Assembly (NCBI GenBank): GCA_964608325.1
Contig: CAZSMX010000010.1
Coordinates: 1-30,538 of the forward strand
Origin: CAZRVH01 sp964608325
GTDB taxonomy: Bacteria > Patescibacteriota > Gracilibacteria > Peribacterales > Peribacteraceae
DNA: 30,538 nt
Direction: 5' to 3'
The position numbers were made by a program, and so were the translations under genes. Each line of letters starts with the position of its first letter. Positions within the stretch are counted from its first letter, which is position 1. The notes under the pieces were generated by a model. It did not search any database. It had not been told where the DNA came from and saw only the letters and a program-made list of their open reading frames with translations. This document shows positions 21,095 to 29,120 of the stretch, piece by piece.

Positions 21095-21505
21095 TCAATC
21101 GCCATCGCCATTTCCTCCTTCTTTCAAGTGCACTTTTGCATTTTCTATTGCCTGTTCCAAATCCGGCAATTGGGCGATGTGCGCGGCGAAAGCGATATCA
21201 ACCGCGCGCTGCAACTGCGGATTCGTATTTAAATTTTCACCAAAGCTCTGCGTAGCGTCGCCAGTCGTAACGAATGCGAGCAATTGCGTGCGTTCACGGG
21301 GTGGCAACGCATTGATGATTCGGATCATTTCCTCCATGTCATTGCCCATCGTAACGTTTTCCAGTATCCGTAACGCATCTTCATGAAATTCACGCGATGT
21401 TTGTTCAAGTGCCGTAAGCAGTCCGTCCGCCAGCTCTTTATCTGGTGTCGACAGTACGCTTGTATCCTGGTTTCGGATAGCATCTAGGAATTTCAACGTA
21501 TTCAT
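21095..21505 (-). CDS. Hypothetical all-helical protein, 136 aa
   Basis: I do not recognise a family. The protein is acidic and helical throughout, with amphipathic stretches such as LKFLDAIRNQDTSVLSTPD, ELADGLLTALEQTSREF and DMEEMIRIINALPPRERTQL. It ends HLKEGGNGDGD, a flexible acidic tail. There is no signal peptide, membrane span or Cys. The layout resembles a small helical-bundle adaptor. A TACAAT -10 ends eight bases before the ATG. It sits tail to tail with rplI, separated by rplI's terminator, and tRNA-Ile lies upstream on the same strand with its own terminator. Its lower G+C than rplI is notable but mild. Confidence 0.75.
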   Translation of the reverse strand: MNTLKFLDAIRNQDTSVLSTPDKELADGLLTALEQTSREFHEDALRILENVTMGNDMEEMIRIINALPPRERTQLLAFVTTGDATQSFGENLNTNPQLQRAVDIAFAAHIAQLPDLEQAIENAKVHLKEGGNGDGD

Positions 21506-21513
21506 AGTCGTCC

Positions 21514-21519
21514 ATTGTA
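21514..21519 (-). promoter_or_regulatory. -10 element of the 136-aa gene
   Basis: TACAAT on the minus strand ends eight bases before the ATG at 21505, consistent with a near-leaderless mRNA. Confidence 0.45.
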
Positions 21520-21535
21520 TAAGCCAAATATTGCG

Positions 21536-21555
21536 AAAAGAAGCGTTTTTGCTTC
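21536..21555 (-). terminator. Terminator of tRNA-Ile
   Basis: Read on the minus strand, GAAGC and GCTTC pair over six bases (21540-21555) and are followed by TTTT (21536-21539). It lies 12 bases beyond the tRNA CCA. Confidence 0.75.
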
Positions 21556-21566
21556 GGATTGTAAGT

Positions 21567-21643
21567 TGGTGCGCCGGGGGGGATTTGAACCACCGACCGC
21601 AGGTTTATAAGTCCTGAGCTCTAACCAACTGAGCTACCGGCGC
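21567..21643 (-). tRNA. tRNA-Ile (UAU)
   Basis: On the minus strand the acceptor GCGCCGG pairs perfectly with CCGGCGC, followed by encoded ACCA. The D arm is GCTC/GAGC. The anticodon stem is CAGGA/ACCTG, with an A-A mismatch at its loop end. The loop CTTATAA places UAU at 34-36, cognate to the Ile codon AUA. The T stem GGTGG/CCCCC has one T-C mismatch, and the T loop is TTCAAAT. Bacteria normally read AUA with a lysidine-modified CAU anticodon, so this type is rare. Confidence 0.88.
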
Positions 21644-21652
21644 ACGTATGCC

Positions 21653-21658
21653 AGAATA
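21653..21658 (-). promoter_or_regulatory. tRNA-Ile promoter -10
   Basis: TATTCT on the minus strand lies nine bases before the tRNA 5' end. Confidence 0.45.
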
Positions 21659-21672
21659 CAGAAGAAAAATGA

Positions 21673-23073
21673 ATGAAAATAGATCTTCGAAGGATGATTT
21701 CTGCTACGATCGATTCCGTGCCCAAGCTCCTCGCACGATCATTCGCGGTACTGTCGCTTCTTGCGGCGTTTCCTGCCCATGCCGCCACCGTTTCCTTCCC
21801 CGACATGGAAGGCAGGTGGTTTGCGTACAGGCAGAACGTGGACTACCTCGTCGACAAGGGCGTCATTTCCGGCTATCCCGACGGCACCTTCAAGCCGACG
21901 CAGACGATCAATCGCGCCGAGTTCCTGAAGTTGGTATTCAGCGGGCGCAGCGACACCCAGCCCATCGCGCGAAGGTGCTTCAGCGACGTGTCGCCCCGCG
22001 AGTGGTTCGCGCCGTACGTGTGCGCGGCGAAATCCCGCGGCATCGTGGACGGGTACAAGAACGGAACGTTTAAGCCCGCTCAGGCGGTGACGTTCGCCGA
22101 GGCGTTGAAGATCGCCGCGAATGCCTATAACTGGGACGTGAGAGAATCCAGCGGAGAGAGTTGGTTCAAACCGTACGTCGAATATCTCAATGACAAAAAA
22201 GTCTTATCCAAGCATTCATACCTTCCCTGGCAGGAATTGAACCGTGAACGCGCGGCCGACCTTCTGGCGCGTATGCTGAAATACGACCATGACAAGACTG
22301 TCGGTGGCATGTCCCTTGGATGCGGCAGACCCGAGCCGCTGTATCCCATCACCGCCGTGACGGTAGACGGCCAAGACCGAACGTTCCTTCTGTCCCATCC
22401 GAACGATTATTCGCAAAACACACCCGAGCCGCTCATCATCGCCTTCCACGGACGTACGAACAGCAACGAGCAGGTGGAACGGTATTACGGTCTGAGTCGC
22501 GAAGCGGAATCTTCCATCGTGGCGTATCCGGCGGGGTTGCCAAACGGTGGCGGGTTTACCTGGACGTCCTCCGGCGACAAAGGCTTGAACCAGAACGTCG
22601 TGCGCTTCTTCGACGCCATCGTGGAGCAGCTTGCGACCCAATACTGCATCGACCTGGACGATATCACGGTTGTGGGACATTCGTTGGGCGCCTGGGCATC
22701 CAACACGGTTGCCTGCGCACGAGGGGGCATCGTGATGGCGTCGGCAACCGTTGGAGGCGACGGAGGCATCGCCGATTGCCCGGGCCCCTCCGCGGCGCTC
22801 ATAGCCCATAATCCCGACGATAAGCTTGCATCATTCGACTCTACGAAACGCATGATGGAAAATCGGTTGAAAGAGAACGGCTGTTTCGATCCGCCCGTCC
22901 CCATGCCGAATAACGCCTTGAATTGCCAGCAGTATTCCTGCTCCAACGGAACGGACGTGCTGTGGTGCCCGCACGAGCTGGATACCGACGAACGCGGCAC
23001 GTACTACCCGCACAACTGGCCGCAGACGATGGCGAGATACATCATGGATTTCTTCAGCGACCTCGCCCGTTGA
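21673..23073 (+). CDS. SLH-anchored PHB-depolymerase/feruloyl-esterase-like hydrolase
   Basis: This 466-residue exported enzyme starts with a signal peptide (FAVLSLLAAFPAHAA, cleaved after AHA). Three S-layer-homology repeats follow (about 42-91, 103-153 and 162-207), including YLVDKGVISGYPDGTFKPTQ and SRGIVDGYKNGTFKPAQ. The C-terminal half resembles the LpqC/PHB-depolymerase alpha/beta hydrolases: IIAFHGRTNSNEQVE, the nucleophile elbow GHSLGA (Ser337), NPDD (Asp 382 or 383) and HNWP (His447) give a likely triad. It would cleave an ester outside the cell while fixed to the wall; the substrate is unknown. A second start at 21694 has GAAGG just upstream. The 3' end abuts the methyltransferase stop. 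Confidence 0.9.
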   Translation: MKIDLRRMISATIDSVPKLLARSFAVLSLLAAFPAHAATVSFPDMEGRWFAYRQNVDYLVDKGVISGYPDGTFKPTQTINRAEFLKLVFSGRSDTQPIARRCFSDVSPREWFAPYVCAAKSRGIVDGYKNGTFKPAQAVTFAEALKIAANAYNWDVRESSGESWFKPYVEYLNDKKVLSKHSYLPWQELNRERAADLLARMLKYDHDKTVGGMSLGCGRPEPLYPITAVTVDGQDRTFLLSHPNDYSQNTPEPLIIAFHGRTNSNEQVERYYGLSREAESSIVAYPAGLPNGGGFTWTSSGDKGLNQNVVRFFDAIVEQLATQYCIDLDDITVVGHSLGAWASNTVACARGGIVMASATVGGDGGIADCPGPSAALIAHNPDDKLASFDSTKRMMENRLKENGCFDPPVPMPNNALNCQQYSCSNGTDVLWCPHELDTDERGTYYPHNWPQTMARYIMDFFSDLAR

Positions 23074-23700
23074 TCATTTCGTTGCCACCAGGAAGTACCC
23101 GATCGGATAATTATTCGATAGTCCCGCGTAGCGCTTGCTGCAGCGCTTCATTATCCATTCCATGGCGACGGCGAGATCCTTGTACATGATACGCAGGAAT
23201 CCCGGCAGCAGCCACGACGTATGGTGGTATGCAACGGCGAACGCACCGTATGCCAAAGGCTCAAGCGTTTGGATTTTGAATCCGGCTTCCTCGAACATCC
23301 GCCTGAGAGCCTTGTCCGTGAAGCGGAAGTAATCATCCGGATTGTGGTGCACTTGGACGAGGAACGGGTTCGCGCAGACGACGGTGCCTCCCGCTTTCAA
23401 GACGCGATGGCATTCCTTCAAAGTCGTTTCGTAGTCGTACAGCAACTCGAGCACGTTCAGGAGCAGTATGTGATCGTAGGATGCATCGGGGATCGGAAAG
23501 GGCTTCTCCGCATCGGCTTTGATGTCGTAACCGTATTGGTCGCTGATGTTCATCACGGTAAACGAATGGCTCCCCCCGAAGAGCGTCTGGTAATGACCAT
23601 TCTTCGTTCCGCCTACATCGAGGACGGTGCCGTTGAGGGTGATCCCTTCCAGCTTCTTATGGTATTCCAAGCGGAAAAGACTATGCGTCTTATTTGCCAT
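23074..23700 (-). CDS. Class I SAM-dependent methyltransferase
   Basis: This 208-residue enzyme has the Rossmann SAM fold. Motif I is TVLDVGGTKNGHYQTLF. The next acidic strand motif is GYDIKADAEKPFPIPD, then the post-motif strand DHILLLNVLELLYDYE and the glycine-rich ECHRVLKAGGTVVCANPFLV. The pattern is that of the UbiE/Methyltransf_11 group acting on small molecules or lipids. A C-terminal hydrophobic stretch (PGFLRIMYKDLAVAMEWIM) may touch the membrane. The start is set at 23700 because TATACT ends exactly six bases before it, leaving out five residues of the longer frame. Its stop is flush with the convergent esterase gene. The substrate is unknown. Confidence 0.87.
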   Translation of the reverse strand: MANKTHSLFRLEYHKKLEGITLNGTVLDVGGTKNGHYQTLFGGSHSFTVMNISDQYGYDIKADAEKPFPIPDASYDHILLLNVLELLYDYETTLKECHRVLKAGGTVVCANPFLVQVHHNPDDYFRFTDKALRRMFEEAGFKIQTLEPLAYGAFAVAYHHTSWLLPGFLRIMYKDLAVAMEWIMKRCSKRYAGLSNNYPIGYFLVATK

Positions 23701-23706
23701 GCAAGC

Positions 23707-23712
23707 AGTATA
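23707..23712 (-). promoter_or_regulatory. Methyltransferase promoter -10, leaderless
   Basis: TATACT on the minus strand lies six bases before the ATG at 23700. A TTGAAA lies 19 bp further upstream, longer than ideal. Confidence 0.55.
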
Positions 23713-23747
23713 CATACAGGCTTCGTCGTTGTTTCAACGGTATTTGC

Positions 23748-23775
23748 TTGGGTATTTCCGGTCCATGCGTACAAT
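23748..23775 (+). promoter_or_regulatory. Promoter of the DUF3160 lipoprotein operon
   Basis: TTGGGT (23748-23753), a 16-bp spacer and TACAAT (23770-23775) precede the ATG at 23800. A second hexamer TATTCT (23782-23787) is closer. The leader is pyrimidine-rich. Confidence 0.45.
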
Positions 23776-23799
23776 TTACGGTATTCTTCCCCTTCTCCC

Positions 23800-26130
23800 A
23801 TGGCCAAGCTGCACGTCCGAATGCTCGCGATTCTGTCTATCACCGTTTTCTTCGCAGGGTGCCAAACGCCACAAACACCTGAGCCCGTGACGGGGACGGG
23901 CAACGTAGCCCTTCCCCAGCCCAAGCTTGTCTTGGACGAAGCGACCGCTCCGTCCATCAATGACGAAGACGTCACTCTTTCCGCGGCTTCGAACCGCCGT
24001 GAGGTGCTGTCTTTCCTCGGAGCGACCCTGTCCGATGCCGAGTCGTCCTATTTGGAAAAGAACAAATTCCTCCTGCTCCCCGTCGACCGTACTTCCCTCG
24101 CCTCCACCACAAAGTCGGTGAATTTCGATGGAATGCTGAAAGCCTTCGACTCTATCCAGGGAAGCGGACTCGTATGGGAGCGCAAGCCCGAAAACGCGAA
24201 GCTGGTGAACCCCGATCTCGTCTTGCACGCCTACCACCGCTTCTTCGAGCAATCGCTGGAACAACTGGAAAAGACAGACCTCCATGCGACGCTGTCGGAT
24301 TTTCTGAATGGCATGGTCGAAGGTTCCCTGGAATTGGCGAAGAGTCCCGATGTTGAAACAAAGGAGCGCGGACAGTGGATCTCCGCCCAATTGATCACGG
24401 CCCAGATCCTGCTCGCGAACTCGGTCGCGAAGCCTGATTTCTTCCCTACCCCCGATGAGGAGACGAAGTGGACGGATTCAGAAAATTCCTCGGACTCGTA
24501 TGAGAATGCGGAAAAGATGGTGCCGGAGAAAGCGAAGGCGTTGTCCGCGGACATGCAAGAGCGCATCAAGGAAGAGCTCAAGCTCATCTATGCCGCTTCC
24601 GGAGTCGCGAAGTCCCCTCTCTTCAACCAATACAAGACGGATATCTTCGCGGATTACACGCAGTACACGCCGCGCAGCCATTACACGAAATCTTCCGTCC
24701 TTCGCTCGTACTTCCGCACGATGATGTACCTGGGAAGAAACAGTTATTTCCTGAAAGAAGACATCGGCGTCCGCGACGCCACTCTGGTCACGTCGTTGCT
24801 GGATAGGAAGCCTTCCCTGGGCCTGACGCCGAGGGAGCATTGGAACAAGATCATGGAAATCACCGGCTTCTACGCCGGCCAGAGCGATGACCTGACACTG
24901 AAAGAATGGGACGCGTACGTTTCGGAAATTCTGAAAAAGAAAGCCGACCAAGCCAAGGCATCGGACATGGCCGCACTGGGCGCTAACATCTCGAAGCTCC
25001 GCCTTCCGAAAGTATTATCCGATGTGATCGTGAATCCGGATGTACTGGGCAAAACGAAGGAAGACCTGTTGCGCGATACGCTCGCCGTACGCGTTTTCGG
25101 ACAGCGATTCACCTTCGACGCGTGGGTCCTGAACCAGCTCACCGCCGGCGACGAGATGACCAAACCGAAGCTGCCTTCCACCCCGTCCGCGTTATTTGTG
25201 AATGCGGCCCTCGGTGGCGCGCGCGCCGAATTGCACATTCCCCGCTTCTTGAAAGAATCCGCGCAATTCACGGACGAAGAGAGCGCAGCGTTGATCGAAA
25301 AAATGCACGGCCTGCGCGATTCCCTCATGAACGTTGGCACGGGGGAATGGTTCTCGTCGCTTGGAACCGCGTGGACCTACGTCCTTTCCAGCCTGACGGG
25401 TACCTTCGGCAAGGGATACCCCGCCTACATGCAGTCCGCGCCGTTCGCAGATAAGCAGATCGAATCGTTCCTCGGCTCGTATACCGAACTGAAGCACGAC
25501 ACCCTGCTGTACGCCAAGCAGAGCTACGCCGAATTGGGGGCCGGAGGACCGGATGAGAAAACTCCCCCGCCGGTTCCGAAGGGATTCATCGAACCGAACC
25601 TCCCCTTCTGGAACAGGATCCTGCAACTTGTCGCGAAGCAGAAGGAACTCTTCACCCGTTTGAATCTCCTTGCCGATACGAACGCGCCGTACCGCCTGCA
25701 GCAGTTCGAGGACACGGTCGCCTTCTTCGCATCGCTGGCACAGAAGCAACTCGCCGGCACGCCGTTGACGGAGGAGGAATATGAGCGGCTCCGTACAACG
25801 CCGATCGCCTACATCGCCGATCCCATAGACATGAGTGTCATCCCCGACGAGGAATCTGGTAAAACGGAATTGATCGCGGACATCCATACCGACGCGAAGA
25901 AAGGGCAGATCCTCTACGAAGCGACCGGACGCCCGTACGTGATGCTTGCACTCGTCGGTAATGAAAGCAGTCCCCGCCTGGCAATCGGAATGGCATTCAA
26001 CCATTACGAATTTACCGCTCCGCTGGGCGGCAACAGGCTGACGGACGAAGATTGGAAGAACACGGTGTACAACAAGCCGCAGAATCTGCCCGCCAAGAAT
26101 TTCTGGTACGATTCCCTGCTTGCGAAGTAG
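23800..26130 (+). CDS. DUF3160 lipoprotein
   Basis: This 776-residue protein is exported as a lipoprotein: signal HVRMLAILSITVFFAGC with the lipobox Cys at 21. The body matches DUF3160, a large helical family of unknown function found in bacteria and archaea. Matching stretches include VNPDLVLHAYHRFFEQSLEQ near 130-155, IKEELKLIYAASGVAKSP and WYDSLLAK at the end. Typical late motifs include YVMLALVGNESSPRLAIGM and AFNHYEF. The start at 23800 gives the lipobox a normal position; the much longer frame from 23221 runs antisense through the methyltransferase. The next lipoprotein gene starts 11 bases before this stop, so the two are coupled and probably act together at the cell surface. Confidence 0.85.
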   Translation: MAKLHVRMLAILSITVFFAGCQTPQTPEPVTGTGNVALPQPKLVLDEATAPSINDEDVTLSAASNRREVLSFLGATLSDAESSYLEKNKFLLLPVDRTSLASTTKSVNFDGMLKAFDSIQGSGLVWERKPENAKLVNPDLVLHAYHRFFEQSLEQLEKTDLHATLSDFLNGMVEGSLELAKSPDVETKERGQWISAQLITAQILLANSVAKPDFFPTPDEETKWTDSENSSDSYENAEKMVPEKAKALSADMQERIKEELKLIYAASGVAKSPLFNQYKTDIFADYTQYTPRSHYTKSSVLRSYFRTMMYLGRNSYFLKEDIGVRDATLVTSLLDRKPSLGLTPREHWNKIMEITGFYAGQSDDLTLKEWDAYVSEILKKKADQAKASDMAALGANISKLRLPKVLSDVIVNPDVLGKTKEDLLRDTLAVRVFGQRFTFDAWVLNQLTAGDEMTKPKLPSTPSALFVNAALGGARAELHIPRFLKESAQFTDEESAALIEKMHGLRDSLMNVGTGEWFSSLGTAWTYVLSSLTGTFGKGYPAYMQSAPFADKQIESFLGSYTELKHDTLLYAKQSYAELGAGGPDEKTPPPVPKGFIEPNLPFWNRILQLVAKQKELFTRLNLLADTNAPYRLQQFEDTVAFFASLAQKQLAGTPLTEEEYERLRTTPIAYIADPIDMSVIPDEESGKTELIADIHTDAKKGQILYEATGRPYVMLALVGNESSPRLAIGMAFNHYEFTAPLGGNRLTDEDWKNTVYNKPQNLPAKNFWYDSLLAK

Positions 26131-27754
26131 CCCCGATATCCGGCATTTCCTGAAAGTCCTGTTGCTCGCAGCGGGGCTTTCGGCGTGCGCTCCCGCAACA
26201 TCCGAGGAAATCCTGCCGCGGCAGTACGCGGACAAAACCTTCTTCCTTTCGGCCATCATGCAAAGCGATGAGCGGCCGTTGGAGCAAAAGGTCACGGGCA
26301 TCACCGTACCGCACCATCTCCTGGCGAAGGATCTCATCGCCGATACGGTCGCCATGGCATCGGTGAACGCGTACGATCGCATCCTCTTCCTGACGCCGGA
26401 CCATTTCTTCAAGGGCAAGACGGACGTATCCGTATCGACCCAGTCGTTCGATACGGTCTTCGGTACGCTCAGGGGGGATGCATCCATTGCACAGGCATTG
26501 AGAGGAGTTGAGAACGTTTCTGTCGGGAATTTCTTCGCATCCGAACACGGGATCAGTGCGGTTACCCCGTTCCTCAAATATCATTTCCCCGATGCCACGA
26601 TCTCCGTGATCGCCTTCCAGGGATTCGGTTCGAAAGATGAGTTGCGAAAGGTTGCGGATCGCTTGCTACCTCTCGTGACCGATACGACGCTGATCGTGCA
26701 GAGTACGGATTACTCCCATTTCCTTTCGGCAGCGTACGCGAAGGAAAAAGACCAGGAGACGTTGCGCGTGATTGCGGGAGCCGCTCCGGACGACATATTG
26801 GGCCTCGAGCAACCGCAGCATATGGATGCGAAGGAAGCGCAATGGCTGCAGATGACCTTGCAAACCGAGAAATGGAATGCCAAGCCGACCGTTGTCGAAA
26901 ACAAGAACTCCGCCGCATATTCCCAGGAAGCCGTGTCTGAAACGACGAGTTACATCACGCAGGTGTATGCTCCCGAACCAGTCGCAATGTCCGCGCCGGA
27001 TTCGTACGTATTTGCCGGTGATACGATTCTCGGGCGCGGGATGAGGGAATTCGCGAGGGATCCGGCGAAGAGGAATGCCTTCGTCAGAAAGGTTCTTGCG
27101 CTTACGGGCGGCGCACCCATGATCGTGAACCTGGAAGGTGTCATGATGGAGCTCTGCCCGCCGACGGATGATCCGTGGATTATTTGCATGGAAACGCAGG
27201 ATACGTTGCCCATCCTCAAGGAATTGCGCGTTAACGGCGTGAGCGTGGCGAACAATCACTCCATGGATTTTGGAGAAACGGCGTACGAAGACATGGTCCG
27301 GGAATTGCGACGCAACGGAATCCGCGTGATAGAGCGCAACAGCTATGAGGATTTCGGTAAGTTCCGCCTCTTTGGATTCACGGATATCGATAACTCGCCC
27401 GAACCGAAGCGCGACCTGTTGTACCAGCAGGATATCGATGCCGCCTTTTCGACCGCCTCGGGAAGCGGACTGCCTCTCTTCGCGTTCCTGCACTGGGGTA
27501 CCGAATACACAGACGGTTTGGATGCGAGGCAGGACGCCTTGCGAAGCAAACTCCTGGAAAAAGACGTGGAGTTGATCATCGGTTCGCACAGCCATCGGTC
27601 GTCACGAATGCAGTGCGATCGCGCTTCCTGCGTCGTCCCGTCCCTTGGTAATTTCCTTTTCGATCAAAACGGGTCGAATGTTTCGGGGCATATGCTGAAA
27701 GTGACGTTCTTCCCACAAGGAACCTACTCCGTAGCGGAATTGCCCTTAGAGTGA
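26120..27754 (+). CDS. MEMO-CapA fusion lipoprotein
   Basis: This 544-residue protein appears to fuse two families. Residues 1-23 are a lipoprotein signal (FLKVLLLAAGLSAC). About 30-275 match the MEMO family (AmmeMemoRadiSam protein B): ITVPHHLLAKDLIADTV, LFLTPDHF, SEHGISAVTPFLKYHFP and QSTDYSHF carry its conserved His, Asp and Glu positions. About 290-540 match the CapA/PgsA metallophosphatase family: FAGDTILGRGM, VNLEGVMME, SVANNHSMDFGETAYED, FLHWGTEYTDG, IIGSHSHRSS and SLGNFLFDQ hold all the metal-site motifs. The TTG start overlaps the DUF3160 gene by 11 bases. Start choice is supported by the signal peptide it gives. Its end overlaps the cca stop by nine bases. The substrate is unknown; a cell-surface polymer is likely. 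Confidence 0.88.
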   Translation: MRSSPDIRHFLKVLLLAAGLSACAPATSEEILPRQYADKTFFLSAIMQSDERPLEQKVTGITVPHHLLAKDLIADTVAMASVNAYDRILFLTPDHFFKGKTDVSVSTQSFDTVFGTLRGDASIAQALRGVENVSVGNFFASEHGISAVTPFLKYHFPDATISVIAFQGFGSKDELRKVADRLLPLVTDTTLIVQSTDYSHFLSAAYAKEKDQETLRVIAGAAPDDILGLEQPQHMDAKEAQWLQMTLQTEKWNAKPTVVENKNSAAYSQEAVSETTSYITQVYAPEPVAMSAPDSYVFAGDTILGRGMREFARDPAKRNAFVRKVLALTGGAPMIVNLEGVMMELCPPTDDPWIICMETQDTLPILKELRVNGVSVANNHSMDFGETAYEDMVRELRRNGIRVIERNSYEDFGKFRLFGFTDIDNSPEPKRDLLYQQDIDAAFSTASGSGLPLFAFLHWGTEYTDGLDARQDALRSKLLEKDVELIIGSHSHRSSRMQCDRASCVVPSLGNFLFDQNGSNVSGHMLKVTFFPQGTYSVAELPLE

Positions 27755-29098
27755 AAGTCCGCGGATAAACGCTTCCGCCTCTTTCTTCGTCGTCACCTTT
27801 TTGGTCACTTGGGCTTCGTTCAGAGCCTCGAGTATCGTTCCGATTTTCTTTCCGGGAGGAATGCCCAGGATTTTCATCACGTCCTCGCCTTTCAGGAGCG
27901 GTTTCGGCGGGCGCGGGTGGCTGTCCAGGAAGGTATCGCGGTCTTTGACGATCTTGTCGTACAGGCTGAAATCGCTTGGGGTGGTTCCCGCGATATCCAG
28001 CCAGAAAAGCTGCAGGAGTTCCGGCATCCATTCGTGGAAATACCAGTGCGACTTTCGTTCGTCCGGCATCTCGAAGAATGACGTCATCATCATATGGTGT
28101 TCGATGAGCCATGCGATTTTCTCTTTGCGCTTATTCGAAATATCCAACCGTCCCAATGCGTTTTTGGCGATGTCGGCGGAAATTTCGGCATGATGGTCGA
28201 ACCTGATCCTCTCCTTTAGGCTGAACGTTTCCGCCTTCCCGCTGTCATGGAAAAGCGCCGCGAGGCGCACGTCGATCCCGTGGCTTTCCTGGAAGGCTTG
28301 GATGCATTGCAAGGTGTGGTTCCACACGTCACCTTCGCGGTGGTAATCGGCGGGCTGCGGAATGCCCTTGCACTTGTAGAGTTCCGGCACGACGTGTTCC
28401 AAAATGCCCGTTTCCCACAGGTCTTCCATTCCCTTCGCTGCGTTTTGCGTCAGCAGCAGCTTCTCCAGCTCCTCCAGCTTGCGGATGCCGGACAACCCTT
28501 CCACCAGGGCGCAGTTCGCTTTCAAGGCTGCATAGGTATCGGGATGGTACTGACCGTCGATCTTCGCGCGGATGCGGACGGCGCGCATGATGCGCAGCGC
28601 GTCGTGGCGGATGCGTTCGACGGGATCGCCGACGAATCGGATGAGGCGCTCCTTCAAGTCCGCCTCGCCTCCGAACGGGTCGTACAGTTCCCCCGAAACC
28701 GGGTGGAAGTACATCGCGTTCACCGTGAAATCGCGGCGCGCGGCGTCTTCCTCCTTGTTGCTGTATTCGATCGATTCCGGAATGCGCCCGTCGGACACGT
28801 TTGATTCCTTGCGGAAGGTCGTCACTTCGAACGTGTACTTTCCCTGCTTGATGCGCACGCTGCCGAGCGGGCGCGGTACCTCCTTGCCTTTTTCGAAGCA
28901 GGCCAGCACCTGGTTGGGATCCGCGGTCGTGGCGATGTCTATATCCTTCGGAACGTACCCCTGCAGCATGTCGCGGACGCATCCTCCCACCCACCAGGTG
29001 TCGTACCCCGCGTCGGACAGTATGTCGACGACCTTGAACGCCGCTTCTCCGTAGGGAGTGCGAAGCGTGGCGTCTGCGATATTGCGTTCCATCGACAT
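27746..29098 (-). CDS. cca: CCA-adding tRNA nucleotidyltransferase
   Basis: This 450-residue enzyme adds or repairs the 3' CCA of tRNAs. The class II polymerase head has WWVGGCVRDMLQGYVPKDID with the DxD catalytic pair, then RRDFTVNAMYFHPVSGELYD and GDPVERIRHDALRIMRAVRI. The neck and body follow. An HD phosphohydrolase part (RLAALFHDSGKAETFSL) is of the type seen in HD-containing CCA enzymes. The start at 29098 is set by an extended -10 exactly six bases upstream. The longer frame from 29386 crosses the divergent gene and adds 96 unlikely residues. Both tRNAs in this window encode CCA, so repair may be its main job. Confidence 0.94.
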   Translation of the reverse strand: MSMERNIADATLRTPYGEAAFKVVDILSDAGYDTWWVGGCVRDMLQGYVPKDIDIATTADPNQVLACFEKGKEVPRPLGSVRIKQGKYTFEVTTFRKESNVSDGRIPESIEYSNKEEDAARRDFTVNAMYFHPVSGELYDPFGGEADLKERLIRFVGDPVERIRHDALRIMRAVRIRAKIDGQYHPDTYAALKANCALVEGLSGIRKLEELEKLLLTQNAAKGMEDLWETGILEHVVPELYKCKGIPQPADYHREGDVWNHTLQCIQAFQESHGIDVRLAALFHDSGKAETFSLKERIRFDHHAEISADIAKNALGRLDISNKRKEKIAWLIEHHMMMTSFFEMPDERKSHWYFHEWMPELLQLFWLDIAGTTPSDFSLYDKIVKDRDTFLDSHPRPPKPLLKGEDVMKILGIPPGKKIGTILEALNEAQVTKKVTTKKEAEAFIRGLSL

Positions 29099-29120
29099 GG
29101 GATCATGATAGCATAGACCC
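29099..29120. promoter_or_regulatory. 22-bp bidirectional leaderless promoter
   Basis: The cca and endonuclease-IV-like start codons are 22 bases apart. The minus-strand TGCTATCAT (-10 at 29105-29110) ends six bases before the cca ATG. The plus-strand TAGCAT (29109-29114) ends six bases before the ATG at 29121. The two hexamers overlap by two bases. Confidence 0.6.

Noticed and set aside
23221..23799. Upstream extension of the DUF3160 frame to 23221
   Set aside because: It runs antisense through the methyltransferase gene. The lipoprotein signal at 23800 gives the real start.
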